Shown here in pieces: positions 8,436 to 19,571 of a DNA stretch of 64,000 nt. Position 1 is the stretch's first letter. Each line of letters opens with the position of its first letter. The position numbers and the translations under genes are program-made. This stretch comes from Streptosporangium sp. NBC_01495. Its GTDB lineage: Bacteria > Actinomycetota > Actinomycetes > Streptosporangiales > Streptosporangiaceae. The DNA is taken from positions 1,550,001 through 1,614,000 of the forward strand of contig NZ_CP109430.1 in NCBI RefSeq assembly GCF_036250735.1, given 5' to 3'. The notes beneath the pieces are model-generated. The model was not told where the DNA came from. It ran no database searches and worked only from the letters and a program-made list of their open reading frames with translations.

Positions 8436-8873
8436 ATGCACCCGTCGAGCCGCGAGCGCGCGACGCCGCGCCGCGCGCCGGGAGCGGCGCTGGCGGTCAT
8501 GCTGGTGATGTCGCTGGTGGCGGTCCTGGGAGTCATCCTATTCCGCGTTCCCACCGGATCCTCGCCGAGCGGCGGCACGGTCACCTCCGGGGCGTCCCCG
8601 GCGGTCCGGACGGCGTTTCCCGGTAACGCGGTCACCACGTCTTCCGGTAACGCGGTCATCACGCCGCCCGGTGACCGGTTCACCGCGCCTCCCTGCGGGG
8701 AGCCGTGCGAGTTCGAGGACGAACGTCTCGACGACAGGGACGACCTCTCCGACATCGCGCCGGGCGGGTTCCGGCAACCGGCGTCGGGTGCCGTCGCCGG
8801 GCTTCACCGGACCCGGCCGTCCCAGACGAGTCCGGAGGCGGGCAGGGCCCGCGGTCCACCTGTGCGCACCTGA
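8436..8873 (+). CDS. Small single-pass membrane protein of unknown function
   Basis: The 145-aa frame starting at ATG 8436 has a basic N-terminus (MHPSSRERATPRRAPG), one membrane helix around residues 15-36 (ALAVMLVMSLVAVLGVILF), and a Gly/Ser/Thr/Pro-rich exported tail. The tail contains a repeated GNAVTT/GNAVIT motif, one CGEPC pair of cysteines and an acidic patch (EDERLDDRDDLSDI). An in-frame upstream extension to 8313 exists but looks non-coding. It precedes the SulP gene by 87 bp on the same strand, so co-transcription with the carbon-uptake operon is possible. No family recognised. Confidence 0.5.
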   Translation: MHPSSRERATPRRAPGAALAVMLVMSLVAVLGVILFRVPTGSSPSGGTVTSGASPAVRTAFPGNAVTTSSGNAVITPPGDRFTAPPCGEPCEFEDERLDDRDDLSDIAPGGFRQPASGAVAGLHRTRPSQTSPEAGRARGPPVRT

Positions 8874-8960
8874 CGCCTGTTCCCAGGCGTCCCTCAGCGC
8901 ACCGCCTCCGGCCGGACACGGCCGGAGTGGACCATCCCTGCCCATGTGAGGACCACGCTC

Positions 8961-10576
<1,616 letters not shown>

Positions 10577-10580
<4 letters not shown>

Positions 10581-13500
10581 ACCATACGAACGTGGTCACC
10601 TATCCGGCCCGCGAGGGCCGCCGGCCGTGCGTGGCGGACCTGGTGGAGCGGGCGGCGAGGCTGCTGCCCGAGCAGGCGCCCCTGCAGGCGTTCGTCCACC
10701 ACAACACCCTGCACGCGTTCGAGCACCTGCCCTTCGAGGACGCCGTCGTCCACGCGGCGCGGCTGTTCGGCACCGAGCCCTTCCTGAGCGAGGCCGCCTT
10801 CCACGATCACCTCGGCTCGGGGCGGATCCTGCCGGGCGATCTCGACGCGGTCGTCGAACCCGGGGGCGCCGGAGACGACGTCCCGCTCGTGCCGGGCGGC
10901 CCGACGAGCCGCGAGTTCCGCGCCATCCGGCTCCGGCACCTGCTCGACCTCCCTCGGGGCCACGCCCTGCGCTGGCTGCTGCACGAGACGCCCCAGCGGA
11001 CCCGCTTCACCGCCCACCTCGGCACGCGCCGCCGCGCCGAGCTGTTGCGGCAGGCCAGGCGGGACTGGACCGGGCGGGCGGTGCCGGAACCGGACGCGCG
11101 GGCGCTGGGCGAGCAGCTGCTCGGGCGGCTCTGGGACCGGCTGGAAGGGGCGGCGCCGGCCGTACGGCACGCCGGGCGCGCGTCGCCGCGCCCGCGTGAC
11201 CTCATCCTCGCCGCCACCGGGCGGGACACCGACGACCTCGTCCACCCGCTGCTGATCCGGCTGTCCGCGGCGTTCCTGGATCAGGGGGTCGCCTACTGGC
11301 CGATGCCGGAACGCGACAGGGGCCTCCTGTGCGCCTTCCGGCACCTCTACGGCCGGGCGGGCGGCCCGCCCGACGGATTTCTCCGAGGCCTCGCCCCCGA
11401 ACTGGGACGGCAGGAGGCCGAGTCGTGGACGGCCGAGCGGACCGTCGGGTGGGCCCTGGCGGAACTCGCCGTGCCCGAAGGCGACTGGGGGGCCGTGATC
11501 CAGGCGACCCTGCTGTCGCTGCGCGGGTGGGCGGGCATGACACACCGGTTCGAGCGGTGGCCCGACCGTTCGCCGGTCGAGGCGCGTCCCGCGCGGCTGG
11601 TCGACTACCTGGCGGTGCAGCTCGTCCTCGACGCGTACGCGGCACGCCACGTGGTGGCGGAGCACCTCGGCGCGCACGCCACGCTCGCCGGCCTCGACGC
11701 GTTCCCCGGCCTGGACGCGTTCCCCGGCCTGGACGCGGGCTCCAGCCCGGACGACCTTCCCGGCCAGGACCGGTTTCTCGATTCGAGCCGTTTTCCCGGC
11801 CTGGGCGGCGGCGGGGAGCCCGCCGCGCGGGCCAGGTCTGGCCTGGAACTGGTGTACGAGGCGTTCCTCCTGGCCCAGGTGATGCCGGTCGACACGGCGG
11901 TGTTCGCCGACGCGGGGCACGCGGCGGCCTGGCTGGCGGCGGTCGGGTCCTGCGACGCGCTCGAACGGCGCCGCCTGCTGCACCTCGCCTACGAGCGGCG
12001 CCATCGGATCGGGGTGCTCGACGCGCTCGCCGCACATCACCGGGTCGCCGCGCGGCGATCCTCGCCCCCTCCCCGCTTCCAGGCCGTGTTCTGCATCGAC
12101 GAGCGGGAGGAGTCGCTGCGCCGGCACCTGGAGGAGCACTTCCCGGGGGCCGAGACCTTCGGCTACGCCGGTTTCTTCGGGGTCGCCATGGTCTACCGGG
12201 GGCTGGAGGACGTGCGCGCCCGCCCGCTGTGCCCGGTCGGCGTCACACCCCGGCACCTGGTCGTGGAGAAGGTCGTGGGGGAGCCGGTGCGGACCCCGCC
12301 GGGCCCCGCGCCCCGGCACCCGGTCGCGGAAGAGCTCGCGGAGGAGCCGGTGGAGGCAGTGGAGCCGGTGGAGCCGGTGGAGCCGGTGGAGCGAGCGGAG
12401 CTAATGGAGCCAGTGGAGCCGGTGGAGCCGGTGGACGCCGCACGGTCCCGCCGGCACGCGGCCTCACGTCGCCGCTGGGCCTCATGGAGCCGGCTGGTCG
12501 CGGTGGGGAGCAGAACCCTCGTACGGGGGAGTGCGATCACCCTCGGCACGGGCCTCGCCCACCTGCTCGTCCTGGCCGGCCGCTGCCTCTTCCCCCTGGC
12601 GTCCCACCGCTGGTCCCGGCGTCTCGGCCACGGCAGGGACGCCGGGTCCGGCACCCGCCTGGCCCTCGAACGGATCACGGCCGAGGTACGCGGCGACGGC
12701 CTGCTCCCCGGCTACTCGGTACCGGAGATGGCCGACGTGGTGTCGGGCGTCCTGCGGGTGACGGGCCTCGGACGGAGCCCGTGCCCCGTGGTACTGATCG
12801 TGGGCCACGGCTCCTCCAGCCTCAACAACCCGCACGAGTCCGCGCACGACTGCGGTGCCACCGGCGGCGGACGCGGCGGTCCGAACGCCCGCGCGTTCGC
12901 CGCCATGGCCAACCACCCCGGGGTGCGCGCGAACCTTCGCGACCGGGGGATCGACGTCCCGGAGGACACGTGGTTCGTGGGCGCCTACCACGACACCTGC
13001 GACGACTCGATGACCTACTACGACGAGGACCTGGTGCCGGAGCGGTGCCGGACGGAGGCGGGCGGGGCGCGCGAGGCCCTGGCCGCCGCGTGCGCCCTGG
13101 CCGCACACGAGCGGTCCCGCCGCTTCGAGTCCGCGCCCGCCGGTCTCACGCCCGGCACCGCGCCGGCCCATGTCGAGACCCGTACCGTGGACCTCGGGCA
13201 GCCCCGGCCCGAGTACGGGCACGCCACGAACGCGGCGTGCGTGGTGGGGCGGCGGTCACGCACCCGCGGCCTCTTCCTCGACCGGCGGGCCTTCCTCGTC
13301 TCCTACGACCCGGGCGGCGACCCCTCGGGGGAACTCCTGGCCGGTCTGCTCCTCGCGGCCGGGCCGGTCTGCGCCGGCATCAACCTGGAGTACTACTTCA
13401 GCCACGTGGACCCGGCCGGTCACGGCTGCGGGACGAAGTTGCCGCACAACATCGTGGGCCTGCTCGGTGTGATGGACGGGCACGCCTCCGACCTGCGGAC

Positions 13501-13909
13501 CGGGCTTCCATGGCAGATGGTCGAGATCCACGAGCCGGTACGCCTGCTGCTGGTCGTCGAGGCCGAGCCCGAGCTCCTGGTGGCGATCCTGCGCGCGCAC
13601 CCCGGCCTGAACCGGCTCGCGGCGAACGGCTGGATTCAGCTCGTGGCGTGGAGCTCGGACTCCGAGGCGATGCACGTCTTCCGCGACGGCGCCTTCCGGC
13701 CCCACACTCCCGAGACCACCGCGTTTCCCGTCGTGGACCGCTCCGCGCACTTCTACGCGGGCGAGCGCGGGCACCTGGGCGGCGCCCACGTGATGGCCGC
13801 GTTCGGGCAGACACCACCCGGCGTATCGGATATGTCGGGCCTGTCTGGGACCTCCGGTGCCGGACACGAGCTCGCGGGTCGCGGGTCGCGAGCCGGGGAG
13901 CCGTCGTGA
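10577..13909 (+). CDS. dabA: DabA-like inorganic carbon transporter subunit (DUF2309/UPF0753)
   Basis: The protein is 1110 aa and in the DUF2309 family. DabA is the soluble, carbonic-anhydrase-like zinc subunit of the DAB dissolved-inorganic-carbon accumulator and works with membrane subunit DabB. The zinc-site residues are all present: Cys506 and Asp508 in VFCIDERE, His744 in VGHGSSSLNNP, and Cys759 in HDCGATGG. The 15-residue His-Cys spacing equals that of Halothiobacillus DabA. Other family marks are AFVHHNTLHAFE near residue 35 and CAGINLEYYFSHVD, CGTKLPHNIVGLLGVMDG near the C-terminus. It is longer than usual because of a Glu-Pro-Val repeat insert between the two zinc-site halves. The start overlaps the SulP stop and its stop overlaps dabB (GTGA). 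The upstream extension of this frame is a shadow of SulP. Confidence 0.92.
12346..12434 (+). repeat. GAGCCGGTG triplet-type repeat inside dabA
   Basis: Imperfect 9-bp units (GAGCCGGTG) run through this stretch and encode EPVEAVEPVEPVEPVERAEL and a second EPV block. The unit length preserves frame. The segment is a low-complexity acidic/proline linker, absent from ordinary DUF2309 proteins and probably variable between strains. Confidence 0.8.
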
Positions 13910-15249
13910 GCGTCGCGGCGGACCGGTTCCTGCTGATCGCGGTCGCCGGGCTGCCGCTCGGCGCGTTCCTGCTCCTCGCGGCCCTCGCCCTGCGGCGTCG
14001 CGGGGGAGCCGAGCGGATCGTCTCGACGGTCGTCACGGCGGCCTTCGGGCTCGCGACGGCGTGCGCGCTCGTGCTCGCCCTCACCGTGACGACCGGCGGC
14101 GACCGGGCCCTGGAGGTGTCGGCGGGCGCCTGGTTCGGCGAGGGAGACCACCGGTTCCCCCTGGTGCTCGTGGGCGACCGGCTGTCGCTTCCCTTCGCCG
14201 CGCTCACCGCGCTCCTGGTGGGCCTCGTCGGCGTCTTCTCCCGGCGCTACCTGCACAGGGAACCGGGATACTTGCGGTTCTACCTGCTCCTGGCCCTGTT
14301 CGGCACGGGCGTCGAGATCGTCGCCCTGGCGGGCGGCCTGGAGCTCGCCTTCGTGGGCTGGGAACTCGCCGGCCTGGCCTCGGCGCTGCTGATCGCGTTC
14401 TTCCACGAGCGCAGGAAGCCCGTGGAGCACGCGCTGCGCGCGTTCCTGACCTACCGGGCCTGCGACGTGGGGCTGCCGGCCGCCGTCGTATGGCTGCACC
14501 GCACCACCGGCGGGTCCACCGTCACCGGTGTCCTGCATGACGGCGGGTGGGCGGGTTTCGAGGCGCCCGCCGCCGGCGGGGACGCCGCCCTGATCGGGAT
14601 CCTGCTGCTGTGGGCGGCGATGGGGAAGGCCGCCCAGGTGCCCCTGGGAGGATGGCTGCCCCGCGCCATGGAGGGGCCGACCCCGTCGAGCGCCCTCTTC
14701 TACGGCGCGATCTCCGTCAGCCTGGGTCCGTACCTGCTGCTGCGCACCGAGTCCGTCTGGGCGCAGGCACCGGCGGCGCGGACGGCGATCGTCGCCGTCG
14801 GCGCGTTGACCGCCGTCCACGTCACCCTGAGCGGGCGGGTGCAGACCGACATCAAGAGCGCGCTGGCCTACGCGTCGATGACCCAGATAGGGATGATCAT
14901 GGCCGAGATCGGGCTCGGGCTGCGCTATCTCGCGCTGGCACACCTGGTCGCGCACGCGGCGTCGCGCAGCGCGCAGATCCTGCGGTCGCCGAGCCTCATC
15001 CACGACCACCACCACCTGGAGCGGCTGACCGGCGGCCCGCTGCCCCGCACCGGAAGGCATCTGGACCGCCTGGTTCCCCGGGCGGCGCAGGCGTGGCTGT
15101 ACCGGTACGCGCTGGAAAGAGGCTACTTCGACGCCTGGCTGCGCGATCACCTGGTCGGCGGGCTCACCCGCCTGATCCGGCGGGCCGACGCGCTGGACGA
15201 CCGCTGGGCGCGGCGGCTGAGCACCGGGCGAGGAGGGCGGCAGTCGTGA
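13906..15249 (+). CDS. dabB: DabB-like proton-conducting membrane subunit (NuoL/MrpA type)
   Basis: The 447-aa protein starts at GTG 13906 and overlaps dabA by 4 bp. It carries the Proton_antipo_M signatures of complex-I antiporter-like subunits: LAFVGWELAGLASALLIAFF with the conserved membrane Glu, GKAAQVPLGGWLPRAMEGPT with the conserved Lys, and TDIKSALAYASMTQIG. A His pair follows in LAHLVAHAASR. In DAB systems this subunit couples a cation gradient to bicarbonate/CO2 capture by DabA. It is shorter than NuoL (about 600 aa) but in the DabB range. A soluble tail (RTGRHLDRLVPRAAQAWLYR onward) could contact DabA. Confidence 0.88.
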   Translation: MSVAADRFLLIAVAGLPLGAFLLLAALALRRRGGAERIVSTVVTAAFGLATACALVLALTVTTGGDRALEVSAGAWFGEGDHRFPLVLVGDRLSLPFAALTALLVGLVGVFSRRYLHREPGYLRFYLLLALFGTGVEIVALAGGLELAFVGWELAGLASALLIAFFHERRKPVEHALRAFLTYRACDVGLPAAVVWLHRTTGGSTVTGVLHDGGWAGFEAPAAGGDAALIGILLLWAAMGKAAQVPLGGWLPRAMEGPTPSSALFYGAISVSLGPYLLLRTESVWAQAPAARTAIVAVGALTAVHVTLSGRVQTDIKSALAYASMTQIGMIMAEIGLGLRYLALAHLVAHAASRSAQILRSPSLIHDHHHLERLTGGPLPRTGRHLDRLVPRAAQAWLYRYALERGYFDAWLRDHLVGGLTRLIRRADALDDRWARRLSTGRGGRQS

Positions 15250-16550
15250 TCGCACTGGTCCCGTCGCTGGTGACGGCCCTGTTCCTGGCCGCGTCCGTCG
15301 TCGTCGCCCGGATCGCCGATCGGCGGCTCGCGCGCCGCGTCGCGGTGGCCTGCGCCACGGCCGCCACGGCCGTCACGGCGCTGTCGGCCGCACCGCCCCT
15401 AGCCGGCATGCTCGCCCCGGCCACCGGGGGGCAGGTGCGGGGCCTGCTCGTGGCGGCCGTGCCGGGCGGCACCGGGCGGCTCGCGGGCACCCTGGCGTGC
15501 GTGGCCGGCCTGCTGGTGGTCGCGATGAGCCCGCTCGCCTCGCACCCGCCGGCGACCCTGGCCCGGATACTGCGGCTGCTGGCCGTCTCGTCGGGTTTCG
15601 CGGCCTTCAGGAACGACGGGGTGACGGTCGCGCTGTGGGCGTTCTCGGCCTGGATCGTCTGGGCCGAACTACGCGATCACGACAGCGGTGACGGGCTCGG
15701 CCGCCTGTTCGCCGCCTACCAGGTGCCCGGGGTCGTGCTCTTCGGCGCGGGCACCGCCCTGACGGCGTCCGGCCGGGAGACGGCGGGAGCGGTCCTCGTC
15801 GTCCTCGGCGTCGCGATCAGGCTCGCCCTCCTGCCCGCGCACGGCTGGTACCCCAGGTTCGTGGAGCGGGCGCCGATGGGGCTGGTGGTCGCGTTCGGCA
15901 TCGCGCCCGCCGGTGTGATCACCCATCTCGACCTGCTGTCCACGCGGCTGCCCGCGTCGCTCGCGTACGGGGTCGCGCTGCTCGGCGCCCTGACCGCCGC
16001 CGCGGCCTCGGTGTTCGCGGTGGTGCAGGAGCGGGCCAGGCGGGCGCTGGCCTTCCTGGCGATGAGCCAGGCCGGGCTCATCGCGTTCGGGCTCGGCGCC
16101 GGCTCGCCGGTCGCGAGGTCCGGGGCAGTGCTGACCTGGCAGGCGTCGGCCCTCGCCCTGTCGGGACTCGCCATGGCCCTGGCCGCGCTGGAAGCCCGGC
16201 GAGGGCCACTGTCACTGGTGGCGCCCGGCGGCGACTTCACCCGGACCCCGAGGCTGGCCGTGGCGTTCCTGCTGTGCGGCCTCGCCGCGGTCGGCTTCCC
16301 GCCGTCCCTCGGGTTCGCCGGCGGCCACCTGCTGGTCCACGGCTCGGCCGCCGGGTTCCTACCGGTCTGGCTCGCGCTCCTCGGGACCGTCGCCATCAAT
16401 GGGATGACCGTGATGAGATGCTTTTTCATGCTTTTTACGGGCAGTCGCGTGCACTGCGGTGAACGTGATCTCGTCCCGCTTGAGGCGTACGCGCTCACGG
16501 TCGTCATCGGCGCGTCGCTGCTCGGCGCCGTTCTCCCGATGACCCCGTGA
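15246..16550 (+). CDS. Second complex-I-like membrane subunit (NuoN/NuoM-like)
   Basis: This 434-aa polytopic protein starts at GTG 15246, overlapping dabB by 4 bp. Antiporter-like features are present but more degenerate: ALLPAHGWYPRFVERAPMG (equivalent of the PLGGWLPRAMEGPT loop) and RRALAFLAMSQAGLIAFGLG. A distinctive GFPPSLGFAGGHLLVHG is reminiscent of the GFSGKD loop of NuoN/NuoM. Together with dabB it may make a two-subunit proton channel for DabA. Classic DAB operons have only dabA and dabB, so the extra subunit is notable. Exact family assignment needs a profile search. Confidence 0.78.
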   Translation: MIALVPSLVTALFLAASVVVARIADRRLARRVAVACATAATAVTALSAAPPLAGMLAPATGGQVRGLLVAAVPGGTGRLAGTLACVAGLLVVAMSPLASHPPATLARILRLLAVSSGFAAFRNDGVTVALWAFSAWIVWAELRDHDSGDGLGRLFAAYQVPGVVLFGAGTALTASGRETAGAVLVVLGVAIRLALLPAHGWYPRFVERAPMGLVVAFGIAPAGVITHLDLLSTRLPASLAYGVALLGALTAAAASVFAVVQERARRALAFLAMSQAGLIAFGLGAGSPVARSGAVLTWQASALALSGLAMALAALEARRGPLSLVAPGGDFTRTPRLAVAFLLCGLAAVGFPPSLGFAGGHLLVHGSAAGFLPVWLALLGTVAINGMTVMRCFFMLFTGSRVHCGERDLVPLEAYALTVVIGASLLGAVLPMTP

Positions 16551-17016
16551 ACGATGGGAAGGGCGGAGCGGAGGCGAGGTCGCCATGATCGCCGCGCGGC
16601 CCGCGCGCCCGAGCTGGAGCGATAGGGCCGTCGTCATACTCCGGCCTTCAAATGCGGATGCTTACGCACGCGATCTGTCACGCGGAGGACGGAGCTTCGG
16701 AAGAAACCATGGATTGCAGGTGCCAGTTGCGCCACCAGCGTTGCAGCGGTGCGCAGGGGGTCAGCCAGCTGCGGACCTGTCATCTCGGGCGGGCTCCGTA
16801 CGGGATCACCCTGCTCAGGGGCGAAGCGGATACGCGGCTGGAGCGGAGCGAGCTCGGTGCCGGATCCAGGCTTCGTCTGTCGTTGACACGTCGAACCCCG
16901 GTCGCCGTCGGCGGAAAAATCGGTTTCCCGCCCAGGCCGGTCTCAGTACACTCGCCACTGATCACGCGCTGCCGCGACACCGCGGCGCGCGCCTTGACCA
17001 GTGAGGGGAGCAGGCC
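16551..17016. other. Intergenic region downstream of the dab operon
   Basis: No convincing gene. Frames at 16585-17004 and 16652-17065 are open but with weak codon bias and no family. A TTGACA-like hexamer occurs at about 16883, without a good -10 box at the expected distance. Confidence 0.4.
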
Positions 17017-17124
17017 GTGCGTTGTCGCACCGCTGTGGTCATCCCCCCGTCACGCTACGACGTGATCCTGGTGTCTTCGTTGGTGCCCGACGCCGGCCGC
17101 GCGGCCCGCGTCGAATGCCCGTGA
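17017..17124 (+). CDS. Possible 35-aa leader peptide upstream of the EF-G-like gene
   Basis: A GTG start at 17017 is preceded by GAGGGGAG (17003-17010), a strong Shine-Dalgarno with 6-nt spacing. The frame encodes VRCRTAVVIPPSRYDVILVS and ends with a TGA at 17122-17124. It is 150 bp upstream of the EF-G paralogue and followed by two hairpins, the layout of ribosome-stalling attenuators. The peptide itself matches no known leader. Evidence is the RBS and position only. Confidence 0.35.
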   Translation: MRCRTAVVIPPSRYDVILVSSLVPDAGRAARVECP

Positions 17125-17160
17125 CGAACGCCTGACCCCTGCCTGCCCGGTATAGGGCAT

Positions 17161-17216
17161 CTCCCTACGCGGTCGCACCGCGTGAGGGGTCTCTTCACGA
17201 CCTGACCTCGGGTCGT
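17161..17216 (+). promoter_or_regulatory. Two hairpins in the leader of the EF-G-like gene
   Basis: Hairpin 1 (about 17162-17190) pairs CCCTACGCGG with CCGCGTGAGGGG around TCGCA, with one mismatch and one G-T pair. Hairpin 2 (17198-17216) pairs ACGACC with GGTCGT. They lie between the putative leader peptide and the GTG at 17275 and could act in transcription attenuation or translation control. Confidence 0.35.
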
Positions 17217-17274
17217 CTCGTCTCGTCCGGGAATCGCGCCGTCCTGTCCGGATCATTCCGAAGGGCCATGGGCC

Positions 17275-19389
17275 GTGCGTACCGACCTGCACCGTCATAT
17301 CACCGACTCGCTGACCGGCGTCCGCAACCTGGGCATCCTCGCCCACGTCGACGCGGGCAAGACCACCATCACCGAACGGATCCTGTACGTCACCGGCGCC
17401 ACCTACAAGCGTGGCGAGGTGCACGACGGGACGACCGTCACCGACTTCGACTCCCAGGAGCGTGACCGTGGAATAACCATCTTCGCCGCGGCGGTGAGCT
17501 GCGCATGGGACGGCCACCGCGTCCATCTGATCGACACACCCGGCCACGTCGACTTCTCCGACGAGGTGGAGCGCTCGCTGCGGGTGCTCGACGGCGCGAT
17601 CGCGGTGTTCGACGCCGTCGCGGGCGTCGAACCGCAGAGCGAGTCGGTGTGGCGGCAGGCCGACCGGCACGGGGTGCCGCGGATCGCCTTCGTCAACAAG
17701 CTCGACCGCGCCGGTGCCGACCTCGACGCGGCGGTCGCGTCGATCCGCGAGCGGTTGCGCGTGGTCCCGCTGGTGGTCCAGCTGCCGATCGGGCGGGAGA
17801 ACGGGTTCACCGGCGTGGTGGACCTGCTGCGCATGCGGTCGCTGGTGTGGGCCGGAGGCCGCGACACGTTCGAGGAGGGGCCGGTGCCGGACGCCCTGCT
17901 GGAGGAGGCGCGCCGGCGCCGCCGGCTGCTCGAGGAGGCGGTGGCCGAATTGCACCCGATCGCGCTGGAGGAGTTCTGCGCGGAACCGGAGATCTCCGCG
18001 CCGACCCTCGCCGCCGCACTGCGCGACCTGACCCGTACGGGTGAGGGCGTGGTGGTGCTGTGCGGATCGGCCTACCGCGACCGGGGGATCGAGCCGCTGC
18101 TGGACGCCGTCGTGGCCTACCTGCCCTCACCGCTGGACGTGCCGCCGGTACGCGGCACCCAGGACGGCTCCCGGGACGGCACGGTGCGGGAGCGGGCGGC
18201 CGACCCGGCGGCGCCGTTCGCCGCGCTGGTGTTCAAGGTGAGTTCGACCGCCACCGGGCGGCTGTCCTACCTGCGCGTTTACTCGGGGACGATCCGGAAG
18301 GGAGACACGGTGCTGGACGCGGGCGCGCGGCGTACCGAGCGGATCGGCCGGATCCTGCGGGTACAGGCCGACCGGAACACGGAGGTGGACCTGGCGGTGG
18401 CCGGGGACATCGTCGCGGTGGTCGGGCTGAAGGCGGCTCGTACCGGGGCCACCCTGTGCGAGCCCTCGGCGCCGTTGGTCCTCGAACCGCCGACCGTGGC
18501 CGACCCGGTGGTCTCCGTCGCGGTCGAGGCCCGCAGGAGCGTCGACGCCGGCCGGTTGGTGTCGGCGCTGGCGCGGCTGGTCGAGGAGGATCCCTCGCTG
18601 GTGGTACGGACCGACCCCGAGACCGGTCAGACGGTGCTGTCGGGGATGGGTGAGCTGCATCTGGAGGTCGCGGTGGAGAAGATCCGTCGTACCCACGGGC
18701 TGGACGTCGGGGTCGGGCGGCCTCAGGTGGCCTACCGGGAGACGGTCGGACGCGGGGTGTCCGGGTTGCTGTACCGGCACGTCAAGCAGGACGGCGGCGC
18801 CGGCCAGTTCGCCCACGTCGTCCTCGACGTGGAACCACTGGAGGGCGCCCCGGACACCACCGCTGACGGCGGTGCGGCGGGCTTCGTGTTCCGCTCGGCC
18901 GTTGTCGGCGGGCGGGTGCCGAAGGAGTACGTCCGGGCGGTCGAGGCCGGCTGCCGGGACGCGCTGGCCGAGGGTCCCCTCGGAGGGCATCCGGTGACCG
19001 GCCTGCGGGTCACGCTGACCGACGGGGCCACCCATCCCAAGGACTCCTCGGAGATGGCGTTCCGCACGGCCGGCCGGTTCGCGCTGCGGGAGGCGCTGCG
19101 GGCCAGCGCGATGGTGCTGCTGGAACCGGTGGTCGAGGTCACGGCCACCGTGCCCGACGACGCCGCCGGCGGGGTGCTGGGCGATCTGTCGGCACGGCGC
19201 GGCCGGGTCTCCGGCTCGACCGCGCGGGCGGGGACGGTGGTGATCACCGCGACCGTGCCGCTGGCCGAGTTGTTCGGCTACGCGACCCGGCTGCGCAGCC
19301 GGACCCAGGGCCGGGGAACCTTCACCACCCGGGCCACCGGGTACGCCCCGGTGCCGGGCGCGGTCTCCGACGGGACGCCGCCCCGGTAG
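17275..19389 (+). CDS. EF-G-like translation GTPase (FusA paralogue)
   Basis: The 704-aa protein has the full EF-G/TetM architecture. The G domain has AHVDAGKTT (G1), DRGITI (G2), DTPGHVDF (G3) and NKLDRAG (G4). Domain II lies near residues 310-390, domain III carries GMGELHLEV, domain IV carries VGGRVPKEYVRAVEAG, and domain V carries VLGDLSARRG ending RSRTQGRGTF. Translocation-type details (EVHDGTTVTDFDSQERDRGI; DSSEMAFRTAGRFAL) favour EF-G over TetM. The usual rpsL-rpsG-fusA-tuf context is absent, so it is a second copy. Actinomycete EF-G paralogues can be stress- or antibiotic-linked. GTG 17275 fits the conserved N-terminus. Its 3' end is partly duplicated downstream. Confidence 0.85.
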   Translation: MRTDLHRHITDSLTGVRNLGILAHVDAGKTTITERILYVTGATYKRGEVHDGTTVTDFDSQERDRGITIFAAAVSCAWDGHRVHLIDTPGHVDFSDEVERSLRVLDGAIAVFDAVAGVEPQSESVWRQADRHGVPRIAFVNKLDRAGADLDAAVASIRERLRVVPLVVQLPIGRENGFTGVVDLLRMRSLVWAGGRDTFEEGPVPDALLEEARRRRRLLEEAVAELHPIALEEFCAEPEISAPTLAAALRDLTRTGEGVVVLCGSAYRDRGIEPLLDAVVAYLPSPLDVPPVRGTQDGSRDGTVRERAADPAAPFAALVFKVSSTATGRLSYLRVYSGTIRKGDTVLDAGARRTERIGRILRVQADRNTEVDLAVAGDIVAVVGLKAARTGATLCEPSAPLVLEPPTVADPVVSVAVEARRSVDAGRLVSALARLVEEDPSLVVRTDPETGQTVLSGMGELHLEVAVEKIRRTHGLDVGVGRPQVAYRETVGRGVSGLLYRHVKQDGGAGQFAHVVLDVEPLEGAPDTTADGGAAGFVFRSAVVGGRVPKEYVRAVEAGCRDALAEGPLGGHPVTGLRVTLTDGATHPKDSSEMAFRTAGRFALREALRASAMVLLEPVVEVTATVPDDAAGGVLGDLSARRGRVSGSTARAGTVVITATVPLAELFGYATRLRSRTQGRGTFTTRATGYAPVPGAVSDGTPPR

Positions 19390-19456
19390 AAGGGGAACCT
19401 TCACCACCTGGGCCACCGGGTACGCCCCGGTGCCCGACGGGACGTCGCCCCGGTAG
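19315..19456 (+). repeat. Tandem partial duplication of the 3' end of the EF-G-like gene
   Basis: The segment 19315-19389 (from GGAACCTTCACCACC through the TAG stop) is repeated at 19394-19456, with a C-to-T change, an internal deletion of about 12 bp and a further substitution. Both copies contain GGGCCACCGGGTACGCCCCG and end CGCCCCGGTAG. The second copy is non-coding. Confidence 0.85.
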
Positions 19457-19462
19457 AAACCG

Positions 19463-19494
19463 GCGATGGTCCCGCCTCCGGGCGGGACCATCGC
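19463..19494 (+). terminator. Terminator hairpin after the EF-G-like gene
   Basis: A perfect 14-bp stem (GCGATGGTCCCGCC / GGCGGGACCATCGC) with loop TCCG. It lies between convergent genes and can serve both strands. Confidence 0.75.
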
Positions 19495-19571
19495 TCGGCG
19501 CCCCGCCGGCCGACCGTCCGGGTAAGACCCGCGCTAACGGCAACGGTTCCGGGAAGGCCCGCGCGAGCGGT

